From NCBI GenBank assembly GCA_016218685.1, contig JACRDD010000004.1:186001-250000 (forward strand): a stretch of 64,000 nt of DNA. The letters are read 5' to 3'. The translations under genes were made by a program, and so were the position numbers. This document shows, in pieces, positions 44,665 to 53,771 of this stretch (position 1 is the stretch's first letter; every line of letters starts with the position of its first letter). The notes under the pieces are model-generated. The model was given only the letters and a program-made list of their open reading frames with translations. It did not search any database and was not told where the DNA came from. This stretch comes from Desulfobacterales bacterium. GTDB lineage: Bacteria; Desulfobacterota; Desulfobacteria; Desulfobacterales; Desulfosarcinaceae.

Positions 44665-44883
44665 TTATTGATTGCCGAAGCCGTTGAGTTCGCCGCAGTC
44701 GGGACACTGCCAGGTGATGTGATTGCACGACATGCCCCAGACATTCTCCTGCATGCACTCCTGGCAGATCTCGAATCCACAGCGGCAGCGCCAGCAGAAG
44801 GGGAATGTCCGGCCGCAGCAGTGGCACAGTTGTTGGGACGGTCGACGCCAGCGGCGTTTACGGGAAGGTGCGGGAGTGGTCAT
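44665..44883 (-). CDS. small Cys-rich zinc-ribbon protein
   Basis: A 72-residue protein with a basic N-terminus and several C-x2-C-type pairs: CHCCG, CWRCRC, CQEC and CPDCGE, plus MSCNHITW. These can bind two or three zinc ions in a ribbon or RING-like arrangement. The family is unknown. It lies between the kinase and polA on the minus strand. It has a moderate ribosome site. It could act in nucleic-acid or protein binding; no evidence favours one. Confidence 0.65.
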   Translation of the reverse strand: MTTPAPSRKRRWRRPSQQLCHCCGRTFPFCWRCRCGFEICQECMQENVWGMSCNHITWQCPDCGELNGFGNQ

Positions 44884-45039
44884 GCTTCAAGAGCTTCCTT
44901 ACCTTGTCGTTTCAAGGCATCCATGTTAGTGAGTGAAGCGGCTTGGGATTGCGGTCGAAGTTACGCCAAGCCTCGGAGCGTGTCAACCCGGACCCGCAAT
45001 CACGATCCACAACCCTAACTATTGCGTTCTGAGCAGCCC

Positions 45040-47751
45040 ATGACTTGTGAAACTGCATCCTCAGCGGACCGCCCGGCGCGTCCGCTGCTCTACTTGATCG
45101 ACGGCAGTGCCTATGTCTATCGCGCGTTTCACGCCGTGCGCGGTTTGTCCAACTCCAAGGGACTGCCCACCAACGCCGTCTTCGGTTTCGCGCGCATGCT
45201 GATCAAGCTGATGCAAGAGCGCGCCCCGGGCTACGTGGCCATGTTCTTCGACGCCAAAGGGCCCACTTTCCGCCACGATTTGTATCCCGAGTACAAGGCC
45301 AACCGGCCGGCCATGCCCGAGGAACTGGCGGTGCAATGGCCCTATGTCAAACGGGTGACGGCCGGCTTCAACATTCCGGCCATCGAACTGGCCGGTTTCG
45401 AGGCCGACGATCTCATCGGCACCTATGCCCGGCTGGCCGTGGCGGCCGGCTTCGACGTGGTCATGGTCACCGGCGACAAGGACTTCATGCAGTTGGTCAA
45501 CGAGCATGTCTCCATCTGGGACCCCATGAAGGAGAAGCGCATCGACCTGGCTGCCATTGCCCAGGATTTCAAGCTGACCCCCGCCCAACTCATCGACATG
45601 ATGGGGCTCTCCGGCGACACCAGCGACAACGTGCCCGGCGTGCCGGGCATCGGTCCCAAGACCGCCCTGGCGTTGATTCAGCAGTTCGGCGGCATCCAGG
45701 CCCTATATGACCGCATCGAGGAGGTGGCCTCGGCCAAACAGCGTGAGCGGCTGCTGGCCCACAAGCAGCAGGCCCTGTTGAGCCGGCACTTGGTGACCAT
45801 CGATGACCGGGCGCCGGTGGACTTCAACGTGGAGGCTCTGCGCGTCCAACCGCCCGATGACAAGGTGCTAACCGACCTTTTCCAGGAGCTGGAATTCCGC
45901 CAGTTGCAGCAGGAGTTTCGGGTCGCATCCCGAGCGGAGCCGGAGACGCGTTATACCGCGATCCTTTCCCTGGAGGCGCTGGAGGCCCTGGTGGCAAAGC
46001 TCGGCCGCTGCCGCCGGTTCGCCGTGGATACCGAAACCACGTCGGAAAATCCCATGGCGGCCTCCCTGGTGGGCGTCTCGGTGGCTTGGGAACCCAATGC
46101 GGCGGCCTACATCCCCTGCGGCCATCGTTACATCGGGGTACCCGATCAGATACCCCGGGAGGTGGTCCTGGCGCGGCTCAAGCCGGTGCTCGAGGATGCA
46201 GCCATCGCCAAGGTGGGCCAGAACATCAAATACGACTGGACGGTGTTCCGGCGCCACGGCGTCGATCTGGCCGGCGTCGCCTTCGACACCATGCTCGGCT
46301 CTTACCTGCTCAATCCCTCCAAGCGGGCCCACAACCTGGACCAGATCGCCCTGGATTTTCTAGATCACCAGAACATCACCTTCGCCGATGTGGCCGGCAA
46401 GGGCAAAGGTGCCCTGACCTTCGACCAGGTGACCCTGGAGCAGGCCGTGCCCTATGCCTGCGAGGACGCCGACATCACCCTGCGGGCTTATGAGGTGCTG
46501 CGGCCCCAGTTGGACGCCCTGGGGCTGATGGAACTCATGGCCCAGGTGGAGATGCCGCTGGTGCCGGTGCTCATGGAAATGGAGATGGCCGGCGTGCGGC
46601 TCGACCAGGAGAAACTGCACGAAATGTCCAAAAGCTTTTCCCATCAACTGCAGCGGTTGGAGGAGGATATTTACCTGCAGGCCGGCGAGAAATTCAACAT
46701 CCAATCCTCCCAGCAGTTGGGCCGCATCCTGTTTGAAAAGCTGCAACTGCCGACCGCTAAAAAGACGAAGAAGAAGACCGGCTACTCCACCGATGTGGAG
46801 GTGCTCACCCACCTGGCCGAACAGCACGAGCTGCCGGCCTTGCTGCTGCGCCACCGCACCTTGGCCAAGCTCAAATCCACTTACGTGGATGCGTTGCTGG
46901 ATCAGGTGGACCCGGGCAGCGGTCGCATCCACACCTCGTTCAACCAGACCGTGGCGGCCACCGGCCGGCTGAGCAGCTCGGACCCCAATCTGCAGAACAT
47001 TCCCATCCGCACGGAAGAGGGGCGGGAGATCCGCAAGGCGTTCATCGCCCGGCCCGACTGGTTTCTGCTTTCGGCCGACTACTCCCAGATCGAGCTGCGC
47101 ATTCTGGCCCACTGCGCCGAGGATGAAATTCTCATCCAGTCCTTCGCCAACAACGAAGACATCCATGCCCGCACGGCCAGCGAAGTTTTCCACACGCCCC
47201 TGGACCAGGTGCCGGCCGAATTGCGGCGCCAGGCCAAGGTGATCAACTTCGGCATCATCTACGGCATGAGCGCCTTCGGGTTGTCACGGGAGCTGGGCAT
47301 CAGCAACAAGATGGCCCAGACCTATATCGACAGCTACTTCGAGCGTTACAGCGGCGTGCGAGCCTACATGGCGCGTGCGGTGGAAGAGGCCCGCCGCACG
47401 CAGCGCAGCAGCACCCTGCTGGGGCGCATCCGGCTGCTGCCGGACATCGCCAGCGGCAATCCCACCATACGCCAATTCGCCGAGCGCACGGCCATCAATA
47501 CGCCCATTCAAGGCACCGCCGCCGACCTGATCAAGGTGGCCATGATCCGCATCGCCGCGCTGTTGAAAGCCCGGGAGCTGAAAACGCGGATGCTGTTGTC
47601 GGTGCACGACGAAATCGTCTTCGAGGTGCCGCAGGATGAGTTGGACCTCGTTGGGCGGCTGATCCCCGAGACCATGGAGCGGGTTTGGGATTTGAAGGTG
47701 CCGTTGAAAGTCAATGTGGCCTGGGGCCGCAATTGGGCCGAGGCACACTAA
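45040..47751 (+). CDS. polA: DNA polymerase I
   Basis: A 903-residue repair and Okazaki-fragment polymerase with all three domains. The 5'-3' exonuclease (first 290 residues) has LYLIDGSAYVYRAFHAV, the DDL in GFEADDLIGTYARLAV and GDTSDNVPGVPGIGPKTA. The 3'-5' proofreading domain looks intact, with VDTETTSENP and a late YACEDAD. The polymerase domain has LLSADYSQIELRILAH, RQAKVINFGIIYGMSAFGL and LLSVHDEIVFEVPQ. The ATG at 45040 gives the start. A TTG at 45022 would add six residues. It is 31 bp ahead of sppA. Confidence 0.97.
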   Translation: MTCETASSADRPARPLLYLIDGSAYVYRAFHAVRGLSNSKGLPTNAVFGFARMLIKLMQERAPGYVAMFFDAKGPTFRHDLYPEYKANRPAMPEELAVQWPYVKRVTAGFNIPAIELAGFEADDLIGTYARLAVAAGFDVVMVTGDKDFMQLVNEHVSIWDPMKEKRIDLAAIAQDFKLTPAQLIDMMGLSGDTSDNVPGVPGIGPKTALALIQQFGGIQALYDRIEEVASAKQRERLLAHKQQALLSRHLVTIDDRAPVDFNVEALRVQPPDDKVLTDLFQELEFRQLQQEFRVASRAEPETRYTAILSLEALEALVAKLGRCRRFAVDTETTSENPMAASLVGVSVAWEPNAAAYIPCGHRYIGVPDQIPREVVLARLKPVLEDAAIAKVGQNIKYDWTVFRRHGVDLAGVAFDTMLGSYLLNPSKRAHNLDQIALDFLDHQNITFADVAGKGKGALTFDQVTLEQAVPYACEDADITLRAYEVLRPQLDALGLMELMAQVEMPLVPVLMEMEMAGVRLDQEKLHEMSKSFSHQLQRLEEDIYLQAGEKFNIQSSQQLGRILFEKLQLPTAKKTKKKTGYSTDVEVLTHLAEQHELPALLLRHRTLAKLKSTYVDALLDQVDPGSGRIHTSFNQTVAATGRLSSSDPNLQNIPIRTEEGREIRKAFIARPDWFLLSADYSQIELRILAHCAEDEILIQSFANNEDIHARTASEVFHTPLDQVPAELRRQAKVINFGIIYGMSAFGLSRELGISNKMAQTYIDSYFERYSGVRAYMARAVEEARRTQRSSTLLGRIRLLPDIASGNPTIRQFAERTAINTPIQGTAADLIKVAMIRIAALLKARELKTRMLLSVHDEIVFEVPQDELDLVGRLIPETMERVWDLKVPLKVNVAWGRNWAEAH

Positions 47752-47782
47752 ATTTACCCTATTTCAGAACGGAGGTTAATCG

Positions 47783-48760
47783 ATGAAACGTCCTTATTGG
47801 CTGCTGGTCGTTATTGTCGTCGTGTTGTACGGATGTTCGCTTCCCAAGATGACCCTTTTCGGCGAAGGGCAGGAACCGCTGCAGGAATTTGTCGTGCAAG
47901 GCAAAGGCCCGGGCAAGATCCTGCTGCTCTCCATTGACGGCACCATCTCCGACCGGCCCCAGGAGCGCATCTTGCGCACCCAGCCGAGCATGGTGCAACA
48001 GGCGGTGTCGTATCTCAAACATGCCGAGCAGGACCCGGAGATCAAGGTCTTGCTGCTCAAGGTCAACTCCCCGGGCGGTTCGGTGACGGCCAGCGACATT
48101 CTCTACCACGAAATCAGCGCCTACAAACAGCGCACCGGTGTCAAGATGGTGGTGGCCATGATGAATGTGGCCGCCTCGGGCGGTTATTACATCTCGCTGC
48201 CCGCCGATCACATCCTGGCCCATCCCACCACCGTGACCGGCTCCATCGGCGTGATTTTCATGCGTCCGGGGGTGAGCGGGTTGATGGAAAAGGCCGGGCT
48301 GGCCATGAACGTGAACAAATCCGGTCCGCAAAAAGACATGGGCTCACCTTTCAGGCCGCCCACCGAAGAGGAACTGGCGATCTTCCAGGGCTTGACCGAC
48401 GGACTGGCCGGCCGCTTTTACGATCTGGTGATGCAGCACCGCAAGCTGCAGCCGGACCAACGCCAGCAGGTGGTCAGCGCCCGCGTTTACCTTGGGCCGC
48501 AAGCCCAAGCCCTGGGGCTGGTCGATCAGATTGGCTATCTGGACGATGCTGTGGCCAAAGCCAAGGAGATCGCCGGCCTGGACGCCGATGCGCGCGTGAT
48601 CACCTATCGGCGTCAAAAGGTCGAGGACGCCACCCTCTACAATCCGGCCATCCAGGCCGGCGGCGGCGATCTGCAGAGCCTGGTGCCCATGCTGGCGCCG
48701 CTTTCGGCGGCGGCCGAAGCCGGATTTTACTATATGTGGCCGGCGGCCATGGGGCAGTAA
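47783..48760 (+). CDS. sppA: signal peptide peptidase SppA-like serine protease
   Basis: A 325-residue S49-family peptidase that digests cleaved signal peptides at the membrane. The N-terminus is hydrophobic and ends in VVLYGCSLP, a possible lipobox. The catalytic Ser is in MMNVAASGGYYISLPAD, the general-base Lys is probably in MNVNKSGPQKDMGSPFR, and VNSPGGSVTASDILYHE is the conserved strand. It is the short form with a single peptidase domain. GGAGG precedes the ATG. It is followed by a strong terminator. Confidence 0.9.
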   Translation: MKRPYWLLVVIVVVLYGCSLPKMTLFGEGQEPLQEFVVQGKGPGKILLLSIDGTISDRPQERILRTQPSMVQQAVSYLKHAEQDPEIKVLLLKVNSPGGSVTASDILYHEISAYKQRTGVKMVVAMMNVAASGGYYISLPADHILAHPTTVTGSIGVIFMRPGVSGLMEKAGLAMNVNKSGPQKDMGSPFRPPTEEELAIFQGLTDGLAGRFYDLVMQHRKLQPDQRQQVVSARVYLGPQAQALGLVDQIGYLDDAVAKAKEIAGLDADARVITYRRQKVEDATLYNPAIQAGGGDLQSLVPMLAPLSAAAEAGFYYMWPAAMGQ

Positions 48761-48795
48761 TAGAAAGGGTTTCAAAACAGTTTTGTTAAAGTTTC

Positions 48796-48851
48796 GCGGC
48801 AGCCATCCGATACCCTATATACTGGGTACGGGGCTGCCGCGGCCGTTTTTT
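48796..48851 (+). terminator. intrinsic terminator after sppA
   Basis: GCGGCAGCC (48796-48804) pairs with GGCTGCCGC (48832-48840); an inner TACCC/GGGTA pair extends the hairpin. GGCCG and then six T (48846-48851) follow. It ends the polA-sppA transcript and separates it from the gene at 48926. Confidence 0.75.
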
Positions 48852-48925
48852 CGCATCCGATCTACAGATGTCACGCCTCCAGATTTCGCCCCCACCCCGC
48901 AAAAAATGAAGAAGGGAGCAATAAA

Positions 48926-49753
48926 ATGGAGACGAACATTACCAACCTGCCCACTTTCCGGTCCAACACCAGCACGGACAGCAACCTGCGCGCCTGGCAA
49001 GCCGAGCGCACGGCGGTGGCGGCCGTGAGCAACGAACAGCACATGGACGTTACGCTGGTGACCGACGAAGGCGACAAGGTGACCCTTTCGCTGGATGCCC
49101 GCGCCGCCGCCATGTACGGTGCCTATGAACAGGCCGCCGTCGATGGGCAAGGCTTTTCCGCGGCCAAGGGGGAGTTCAGCGTCGGGCTTTACGAGCGGGA
49201 GATGACCTTCACCGTGGAAGGCGAATTGAGCGCGGAAGAACAAAAAGACATCCGCAAGGCGCTCAAAACCCTCGACCGCATGATGCACAACTTCGTCAAC
49301 GGCGATGTGAAGCCGATGCTGGCCAAGGCCCGCAAACTCCAGGGCTTGGAGAGCCTGGCCGGCATCGAAGCCCATATGTCCTACGAGCGCACCGTGCTGG
49401 TGGCCCAGCAGAGTCAGGAAACGATTGAATACGGGCCGGATAGCCAGGCGGAGGCCCCGGCGGTTCAGGCCCCGGTGGTTCAAGTCCCGGCCCCGACCGA
49501 TGGTTCCGAGCAGGCTTTGGAGAGTAAAGCCGATGCCGTGGGCGAGCAGATGGCCGAGACCATCGCCGCGACGCAGACCCCGGCGGAGCGCATGTTGGCC
49601 TTCGTGGGGCAATTGTTGGACGACTACCGCCAGCAGATGGCGGCATTCGATCCGATGGGCGGCCGGATGATCGACCGCGTGGCCGGTCAATTGCGCGATG
49701 CCTTGGCCCAGTTCAATCGACTGGGCGAAAGCGCCGCGCCACAGGCGGCTTAA
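48926..49753 (+). CDS. unknown protein, 275 residues
   Basis: No family recognised. The N-terminal 160 residues contain VTLVTDEGDKVTLSLDARAA and FSVGLYEREMTFTVEGELS, followed by a helical ALKTLDRMMHNFVNGD segment; then an Ala/Pro/Val/Gln-rich linker (VQAPVVQVPAPTDG) and a helical end (MLAFVGQLLDDYRQQM). There is no signal peptide or membrane helix. The N-terminal part has the feel of a flagellar- or motility-associated unknown, but there is no supporting neighbour. GGGAG ribosome site. It is a single-gene unit after a terminator. Confidence 0.7.
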   Translation: METNITNLPTFRSNTSTDSNLRAWQAERTAVAAVSNEQHMDVTLVTDEGDKVTLSLDARAAAMYGAYEQAAVDGQGFSAAKGEFSVGLYEREMTFTVEGELSAEEQKDIRKALKTLDRMMHNFVNGDVKPMLAKARKLQGLESLAGIEAHMSYERTVLVAQQSQETIEYGPDSQAEAPAVQAPVVQVPAPTDGSEQALESKADAVGEQMAETIAATQTPAERMLAFVGQLLDDYRQQMAAFDPMGGRMIDRVAGQLRDALAQFNRLGESAAPQAA

Positions 49754-49759
49754 CAGAAC

Positions 49760-49936
49760 CTACTGCTTGCCGGCGCCGGTCACGGGCGTCCCCCGCACCG
49801 TGGCATCGATGGCGTCATAAATGGTCTTGAAGGTCTCGGCGAAATTGCCGGGCGAGAGCCTGCCTACCTCGATGAACTTGACGGCGATCTCCTTGCTGGC
49901 CCGCAGCACCTGTTCTTGGGTCGATTCTTTTCCCAT
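49760..49936 (-). CDS. short hypothetical protein, 58 residues
   Basis: This gene is easily missed because it codes for only 58 residues. It begins MGKESTQEQVLRASKEIAV and continues through KFIEVGRLSPGNFAETF, then helical IYDAIDATVRGTPV to a TAG stop. The composition and continuous reading look like real coding sequence: amphipathic helices, no low complexity. GAGAATCACC before the ATG is a moderate ribosome site. It is convergent with the 275-residue gene. No family recognised. Confidence 0.6.
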   Translation of the reverse strand: MGKESTQEQVLRASKEIAVKFIEVGRLSPGNFAETFKTIYDAIDATVRGTPVTGAGKQ

Positions 49937-50110
49937 GGGTGATTCTCACTTTTAATGTGTAATGATTCTGGCTTGCTAACAGGTGCGATCCGGCCTGTCA
50001 AGGATCGGGCTGTCGGCGAGCATGACCTTGCGCGAAAGTGCTGACGCCAAACTTCTGCCGGGCAGCACCGATGGCTTGATCCGGCGCTATTTCCAGGTTA
50101 CGAACTGTGT

Positions 50111-50139
50111 TTGACACCCGCCGCGAAATTCTCTATGTT
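50111..50139 (+). promoter_or_regulatory. candidate sigma-70-type promoter of queF
   Basis: TTGACA (50111-50116) is followed after 17 bp by TATGTT (50134-50139). The -35 is a perfect consensus; the -10 matches four of six. It would start transcription about 55 bp before the queF ATG. Confidence 0.5.
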
Positions 50140-50151
50140 CAGCAGGCTTCA

Positions 50152-50168
50152 GGATCGCTCGGCGATCC
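50152..50168 (+). other. perfect small hairpin in the queF leader
   Basis: GGATCGC (50152-50158) and GCGATCC (50162-50168) form a 7-bp stem with a 3-nt loop between the candidate promoter and the queF ribosome site. No preQ1 riboswitch consensus is apparent. It could be a simple stabiliser or attenuation element. Confidence 0.4.
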
Positions 50169-50198
50169 TTCATCCGTTGTCAGGAGAACTTTGCCATC

Positions 50199-50609
50199 AT
50201 GGCCGACCAGACCCAGCACAGCGTACCGTATGCCATCGAAAAACCGGAGACGGTGCGCACCGATCTTCTCCAGCCCATGGAATACGCCTACCAGGGCCGC
50301 CGGGATATCGTCATCACCATCCGCCAGCCGGAATTTACTTCGGTCTGTCCCATGACCGGTCTTCCCGATTTCGGCACCATTTCTGTCCGCTACCGGCCCG
50401 GCGCGAAGATCATCGAACTCAAGTCGTTGAAATTCTACTTGCTCCAGTATCGCAATGTGGGGATTTTTTATGAACACGTGGTCAACCGCATTCTGGACGA
50501 TCTGGTCAAGGCTCTGGCGCCCCAATGGATGGAAGTTCAAGGTGTCTTCTCCGCCCGCGGCGGCATCACCACCGAGGTGGTGGCGCACTTTCCCGAAGCA
50601 CGAAAATAA
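50199..50609 (+). CDS. queF: NADPH-dependent preQ0 reductase QueF
   Basis: A 136-residue type I (short) QueF that reduces the nitrile of preQ0 to preQ1 in queuosine synthesis. The nucleophilic Cys is in PEFTSVCPMTGLPDFGTI. A conserved NADPH-side segment reads ELKSLKFYLLQYRNVGIFYE with the catalytic/positioning Glu and His. AGGAG precedes the ATG. No other queuosine gene is adjacent; tgt or queC-E must be elsewhere. It is followed 22 bp later by a lipoprotein gene that may share the transcript. Confidence 0.94.
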   Translation: MADQTQHSVPYAIEKPETVRTDLLQPMEYAYQGRRDIVITIRQPEFTSVCPMTGLPDFGTISVRYRPGAKIIELKSLKFYLLQYRNVGIFYEHVVNRILDDLVKALAPQWMEVQGVFSARGGITTEVVAHFPEARK

Positions 50610-50631
50610 TCGGTCCAGGAGAGATTGGATA

Positions 50632-51558
50632 ATGCCCAGATCGTTCACCCGGATCTTCCCGATGCTTGTGGTTATTCTTTTTTGCGGGGCCTGCGCCCAG
50701 GTCCAGAACATCCGTGTCGAGCCTCGCCAGGGATTTTCCGAGGCGCCGGTCGTTGACCGCGACTACTGGAAAAAAGGCGCGATTGCGCTGAAAGGCGGAG
50801 CCCAGACCGTGTTCGGCCGCCAATGCGAAACGCTGTTGCTGCAAACCCTGATCGAAACCATTGGCAATGAGGCTGACCGGTTGCGGCTCTTGTCGCCCGA
50901 AGACAATCAGTCGCCGGACTTCATGAAGTTGGCCGATCCCTTCGCAGATCCCCGATCCGCTTTCGAATTTCACAAAAGGGCCCGTATGCAAGGTTTCCAC
51001 TGCCTGATGCAGGCGAGCGTATTGGATATCCGGCCGGTGGAGAAGAAAAAGGGGTTCTGGTGGTTCCGCGGTACAAAGTATTATTTAAATGTCGTCGTGT
51101 CGCTGGATTTGTATGACACGTTCACGGCGGCCAAAATCTCCAGCCAAGTCATGGAAGCATTGGTCAAGATCAACGCCTCGACGCACGAAAATTATATGGC
51201 CGGCATGCCGGACAATATCGAAGCGGTGGATGAGGCCATCGTGGACATGGCCGAGGAGATGGGCGAACTGGCCGCCGAGCAGATCGACGCGGGCCGATGG
51301 ATGGCCATGGTGGCCGAGGTGCAAGGCCGGCAGGTGCGCCTTTCGGCCGACGGCGATTCCGGACTGGCGCAAGGGGATCGGCTCGCCGTATTCGAAGGCC
51401 GCCGCATCGTCGATGGCCTGAACGGGGAGCGGTTCATCGTACCCGGATACAAGCTGGCCGACGTCGAGATTGTCGCCGTCGGCGCCGATGGCACAACGGC
51501 CCAAACCGAAACGCCGGCCGATATTCAGCCCGGAGATATCGCGATTCCCGTCAAATAA
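50632..51558 (+). CDS. unknown lipoprotein, 308 residues
   Basis: A probable lipoprotein (MLVVILFCGACAQ). The first half has a TolB/CsgG-like alpha/beta look (LLLQTLIETIGNEADRLRLL), the second half has a small C-terminal barrel like that of FlgT-type proteins, with GDRLAVFEGRRIVDG and a VEIVAVGADG element followed by IQPGDIAIPVK. Neither match is firm. AGGAGAG ribosome site. It is convergent with the receiver-cyclase gene. Function unknown, perhaps an envelope or flagellar-periplasmic role. Confidence 0.7.
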   Translation: MPRSFTRIFPMLVVILFCGACAQVQNIRVEPRQGFSEAPVVDRDYWKKGAIALKGGAQTVFGRQCETLLLQTLIETIGNEADRLRLLSPEDNQSPDFMKLADPFADPRSAFEFHKRARMQGFHCLMQASVLDIRPVEKKKGFWWFRGTKYYLNVVVSLDLYDTFTAAKISSQVMEALVKINASTHENYMAGMPDNIEAVDEAIVDMAEEMGELAAEQIDAGRWMAMVAEVQGRQVRLSADGDSGLAQGDRLAVFEGRRIVDGLNGERFIVPGYKLADVEIVAVGADGTTAQTETPADIQPGDIAIPVK

Positions 51559-51573
51559 TTGCCCGTTTGCGCG

Positions 51574-52587
51574 TCAGTCGACCTTGATGCTGAAAATGGG
51601 GATGGGCGTGTCCAGGCCTTTGACCGAGACGGCCGGCAGGGGGGTCGCCTGGATTTCATGGCCGACCTTTTCCATGGTGTACTCGTCGAGCAGGATTTGG
51701 TTTCCCCGCGCCAGGGATTGCAGCCGCGAAGCAATATTGACGGCCATGCCCACCGAAGTAAACTCCTTTTTGCGCAATGAACCCATGATACCGGAAAAGA
51801 CCTTGCCGCTGGCGATGCCGATGCCGGTTCGCAATCGCAAATGGGGATTCTGCAGCCGAGCGTCGATTTGCAGGCTCCTGCGCTGCATGGCCACGGCAGC
51901 GCGCACGGCCCGCAAGGCGTCATCCGGCCGGGACACGGGACAGCCGAAGATCACCATCAAACTGTCTCCGATATGCTTGTCCAAGGTGCCCTGGTGCTGA
52001 TAGGCGATGTCGCCCATGGGGGTGAAGTAATCGTTGTTCAGGAAATCCACCAACTCCTGGGGCGTCACATGCTGGGACATCCGGGTGAAGTCGCGGATGT
52101 CGGAAAAAAGAACCGTCACCTCGCTCAGGCGTGGGGCCAGGCTGGTGGGCGAGCGGTTGATTTCGGCGTAGATCTGTTCGGAGACGAACTGGCGCAGGTG
52201 CTTGCGCACCCAGATTTCACGGATTTTGGCGCGCAGTTCCACATTGTCGAAAGGTTTGGTCAGAAAGCCGTCGATACCCGCGTTGGTGGCATCGATGGCA
52301 GCCTCCATGGTGGCGTAACCGGTAAGGATGATGCGCGTGATCTCCGGGTTGATGCCGCCGATGATTTTAAGCGTCTCGAGTCCGTCCAGTCCCGGCATGC
52401 GGTAATCCGAAACCACCGTGGCGATCTCCAGGGTATGCTCCTTGATGAAATCGATACCCTCTTGTCCATTGGTTGCAGCGTAGACATTGTATGGCTCGTG
52501 CTTCAAGGCTCGCACCAGCGAACGGCGCACCCCCTCTTCATCATCAATAAACAGAAGGCCTTGCAAGTTTGTTGGGGTGGTTTCCAT
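51574..52587 (-). CDS. response regulator with class III adenylate/guanylate cyclase output
   Basis: A 337-residue receiver-cyclase. The receiver (about 1-125) has FIDDEEGVRRSLVR, phosphoacceptor Asp in VVSDYRMPGLDG and Lys in FLTKPF. The cyclase domain keeps the metal-binding Asp pair (VLFSDIRDFT and HIGDSLMVIFG), the purine-contacting Lys in TLDKHIGD, and the Asn/Arg of AVNIASRLQ. It should make cAMP (or cGMP) in response to phosphorylation. The ATG at 52587 is used; 52674 is possible but poorly supported. No kinase partner is adjacent. Confidence 0.88.
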   Translation of the reverse strand: METTPTNLQGLLFIDDEEGVRRSLVRALKHEPYNVYAATNGQEGIDFIKEHTLEIATVVSDYRMPGLDGLETLKIIGGINPEITRIILTGYATMEAAIDATNAGIDGFLTKPFDNVELRAKIREIWVRKHLRQFVSEQIYAEINRSPTSLAPRLSEVTVLFSDIRDFTRMSQHVTPQELVDFLNNDYFTPMGDIAYQHQGTLDKHIGDSLMVIFGCPVSRPDDALRAVRAAVAMQRRSLQIDARLQNPHLRLRTGIGIASGKVFSGIMGSLRKKEFTSVGMAVNIASRLQSLARGNQILLDEYTMEKVGHEIQATPLPAVSVKGLDTPIPIFSIKVD

Positions 52588-52790
52588 GGCTGCCCTGCTT
52601 TTCGAAAAACATCCGTAAAAGAAAAAATCATCCGCCGCGACGGTAGGTGGTGCATATCCGAGAAGTAAACGCAAGGAGGAGTGGTGCCGGCACGGATGAC
52701 AACGGCTTTCGGGAGATTATGGCCCCGGGTGCTAACACAACTCGTACATCGAAGGCAAACACTCTTTGAATTCCGAATTTCGATCCTGGC

Positions 52791-53771
52791 CTACGTGTTG
52801 CGCTCGGCTTGCGCCAGCAAGGCTTCATAGGCATCAATCCGCGGGCGAGCTTCGTCTCCGGAAGCAATGGTATGGATGGCGGCCCTGAATTGACTTGCCT
52901 GGGGCAGGCCTTTGGCGAACCAACCCAATTGGCTGCGCAACATGCAGCAGGCCGAGGTTTCGCCCAGATGCGCGACGGTGGCGGCCGCGTAGGCGCGCAT
53001 CACCCGGAAGCGATCGGCCGAGGTGGGTATTTGCGGGGCGCGGCCCTCCAATACATCGATGACCTGGCTGAAGATGAAGGGATTGCCGATGGCGGCCCGG
53101 CCGATCATCACGGCGTCGCATCCGGTTTGGGCCAGCATGCGGACGGCATCCCCGGCGCTGACGATATCGCCGTTTCCGATGACCGGGATGGTGAGGGTGG
53201 CCTTGAGCCTGGCGATCAGGGCCCAATCGGCGCGGCCCGCAAAACCCTGGCGGGCGGTGCGGGGGTGCAGGGCAACGGCATCCACCCCGCAATCCTGGGC
53301 AAGTCGGCCCAGGGCCAAGGCTTCGCTACCCGAGGGCTCCCAGCCGGACCGCATTTTGATCGTCAGGGGAACGGCCACCGCCCGGCGCACGGCGCGCAGC
53401 ACCCGCTCCGAATTATGCAGGTCGGCCATGAGCGCCACGCCCGATCCGCTTTTGAGAATCTTCTTCACCGCGCAACCGAAGTTGAGGTCCACGATGTCGG
53501 CCCCTGCCGCCGCCACTTGCCGGGCGGCCTCGGCCAGCAGGTCGGCGTCGCCGCCGAAGAGTTGGACCGCCAGCGGCCTTTCCTCCGGGACGCTGGCCAG
53601 GAGTTGCCGGGTTTTGACCGAGCCATGAACCAGGCCGTTGGCACTGACCATTTCCGTGTAGACCAGGGCGCAGCCGGCCGACTTGGCCAGCAGGCGCAGG
53701 GGAAGGTTGGTGATGCCGGCCAGGGGCGCCAACAGGGTCGGATGGGCCAGGGAGATGGCGCCGATCTTCAT
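52791..53771 (-). CDS. tRNA-dihydrouridine synthase (Dus family)
   Basis: A 326-residue FMN enzyme that reduces uridine in tRNA. The active-site Cys is in DIVDLNFGCAVKKILKSGSG; the usual following Pro is Ala here. Flavin-binding pieces VPLTIKMRSGW and VDAVALHPRTARQGF are present, and VIGNGDIVSAGDAVRML is the phosphate-binding strand. It resembles DusB. The start overlaps the DUF1848 stop as ATGA, so the two are coupled. Third gene of a three-gene operon. Confidence 0.92.
   Translation of the reverse strand: MKIGAISLAHPTLLAPLAGITNLPLRLLAKSAGCALVYTEMVSANGLVHGSVKTRQLLASVPEERPLAVQLFGGDADLLAEAARQVAAAGADIVDLNFGCAVKKILKSGSGVALMADLHNSERVLRAVRRAVAVPLTIKMRSGWEPSGSEALALGRLAQDCGVDAVALHPRTARQGFAGRADWALIARLKATLTIPVIGNGDIVSAGDAVRMLAQTGCDAVMIGRAAIGNPFIFSQVIDVLEGRAPQIPTSADRFRVMRAYAAATVAHLGETSACCMLRSQLGWFAKGLPQASQFRAAIHTIASGDEARPRIDAYEALLAQAERNT

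Noticed and set aside
49937..50198. preQ1 riboswitch ahead of queF
   Set aside because: Neither class I nor class II consensus is visible; only a short hairpin is present.
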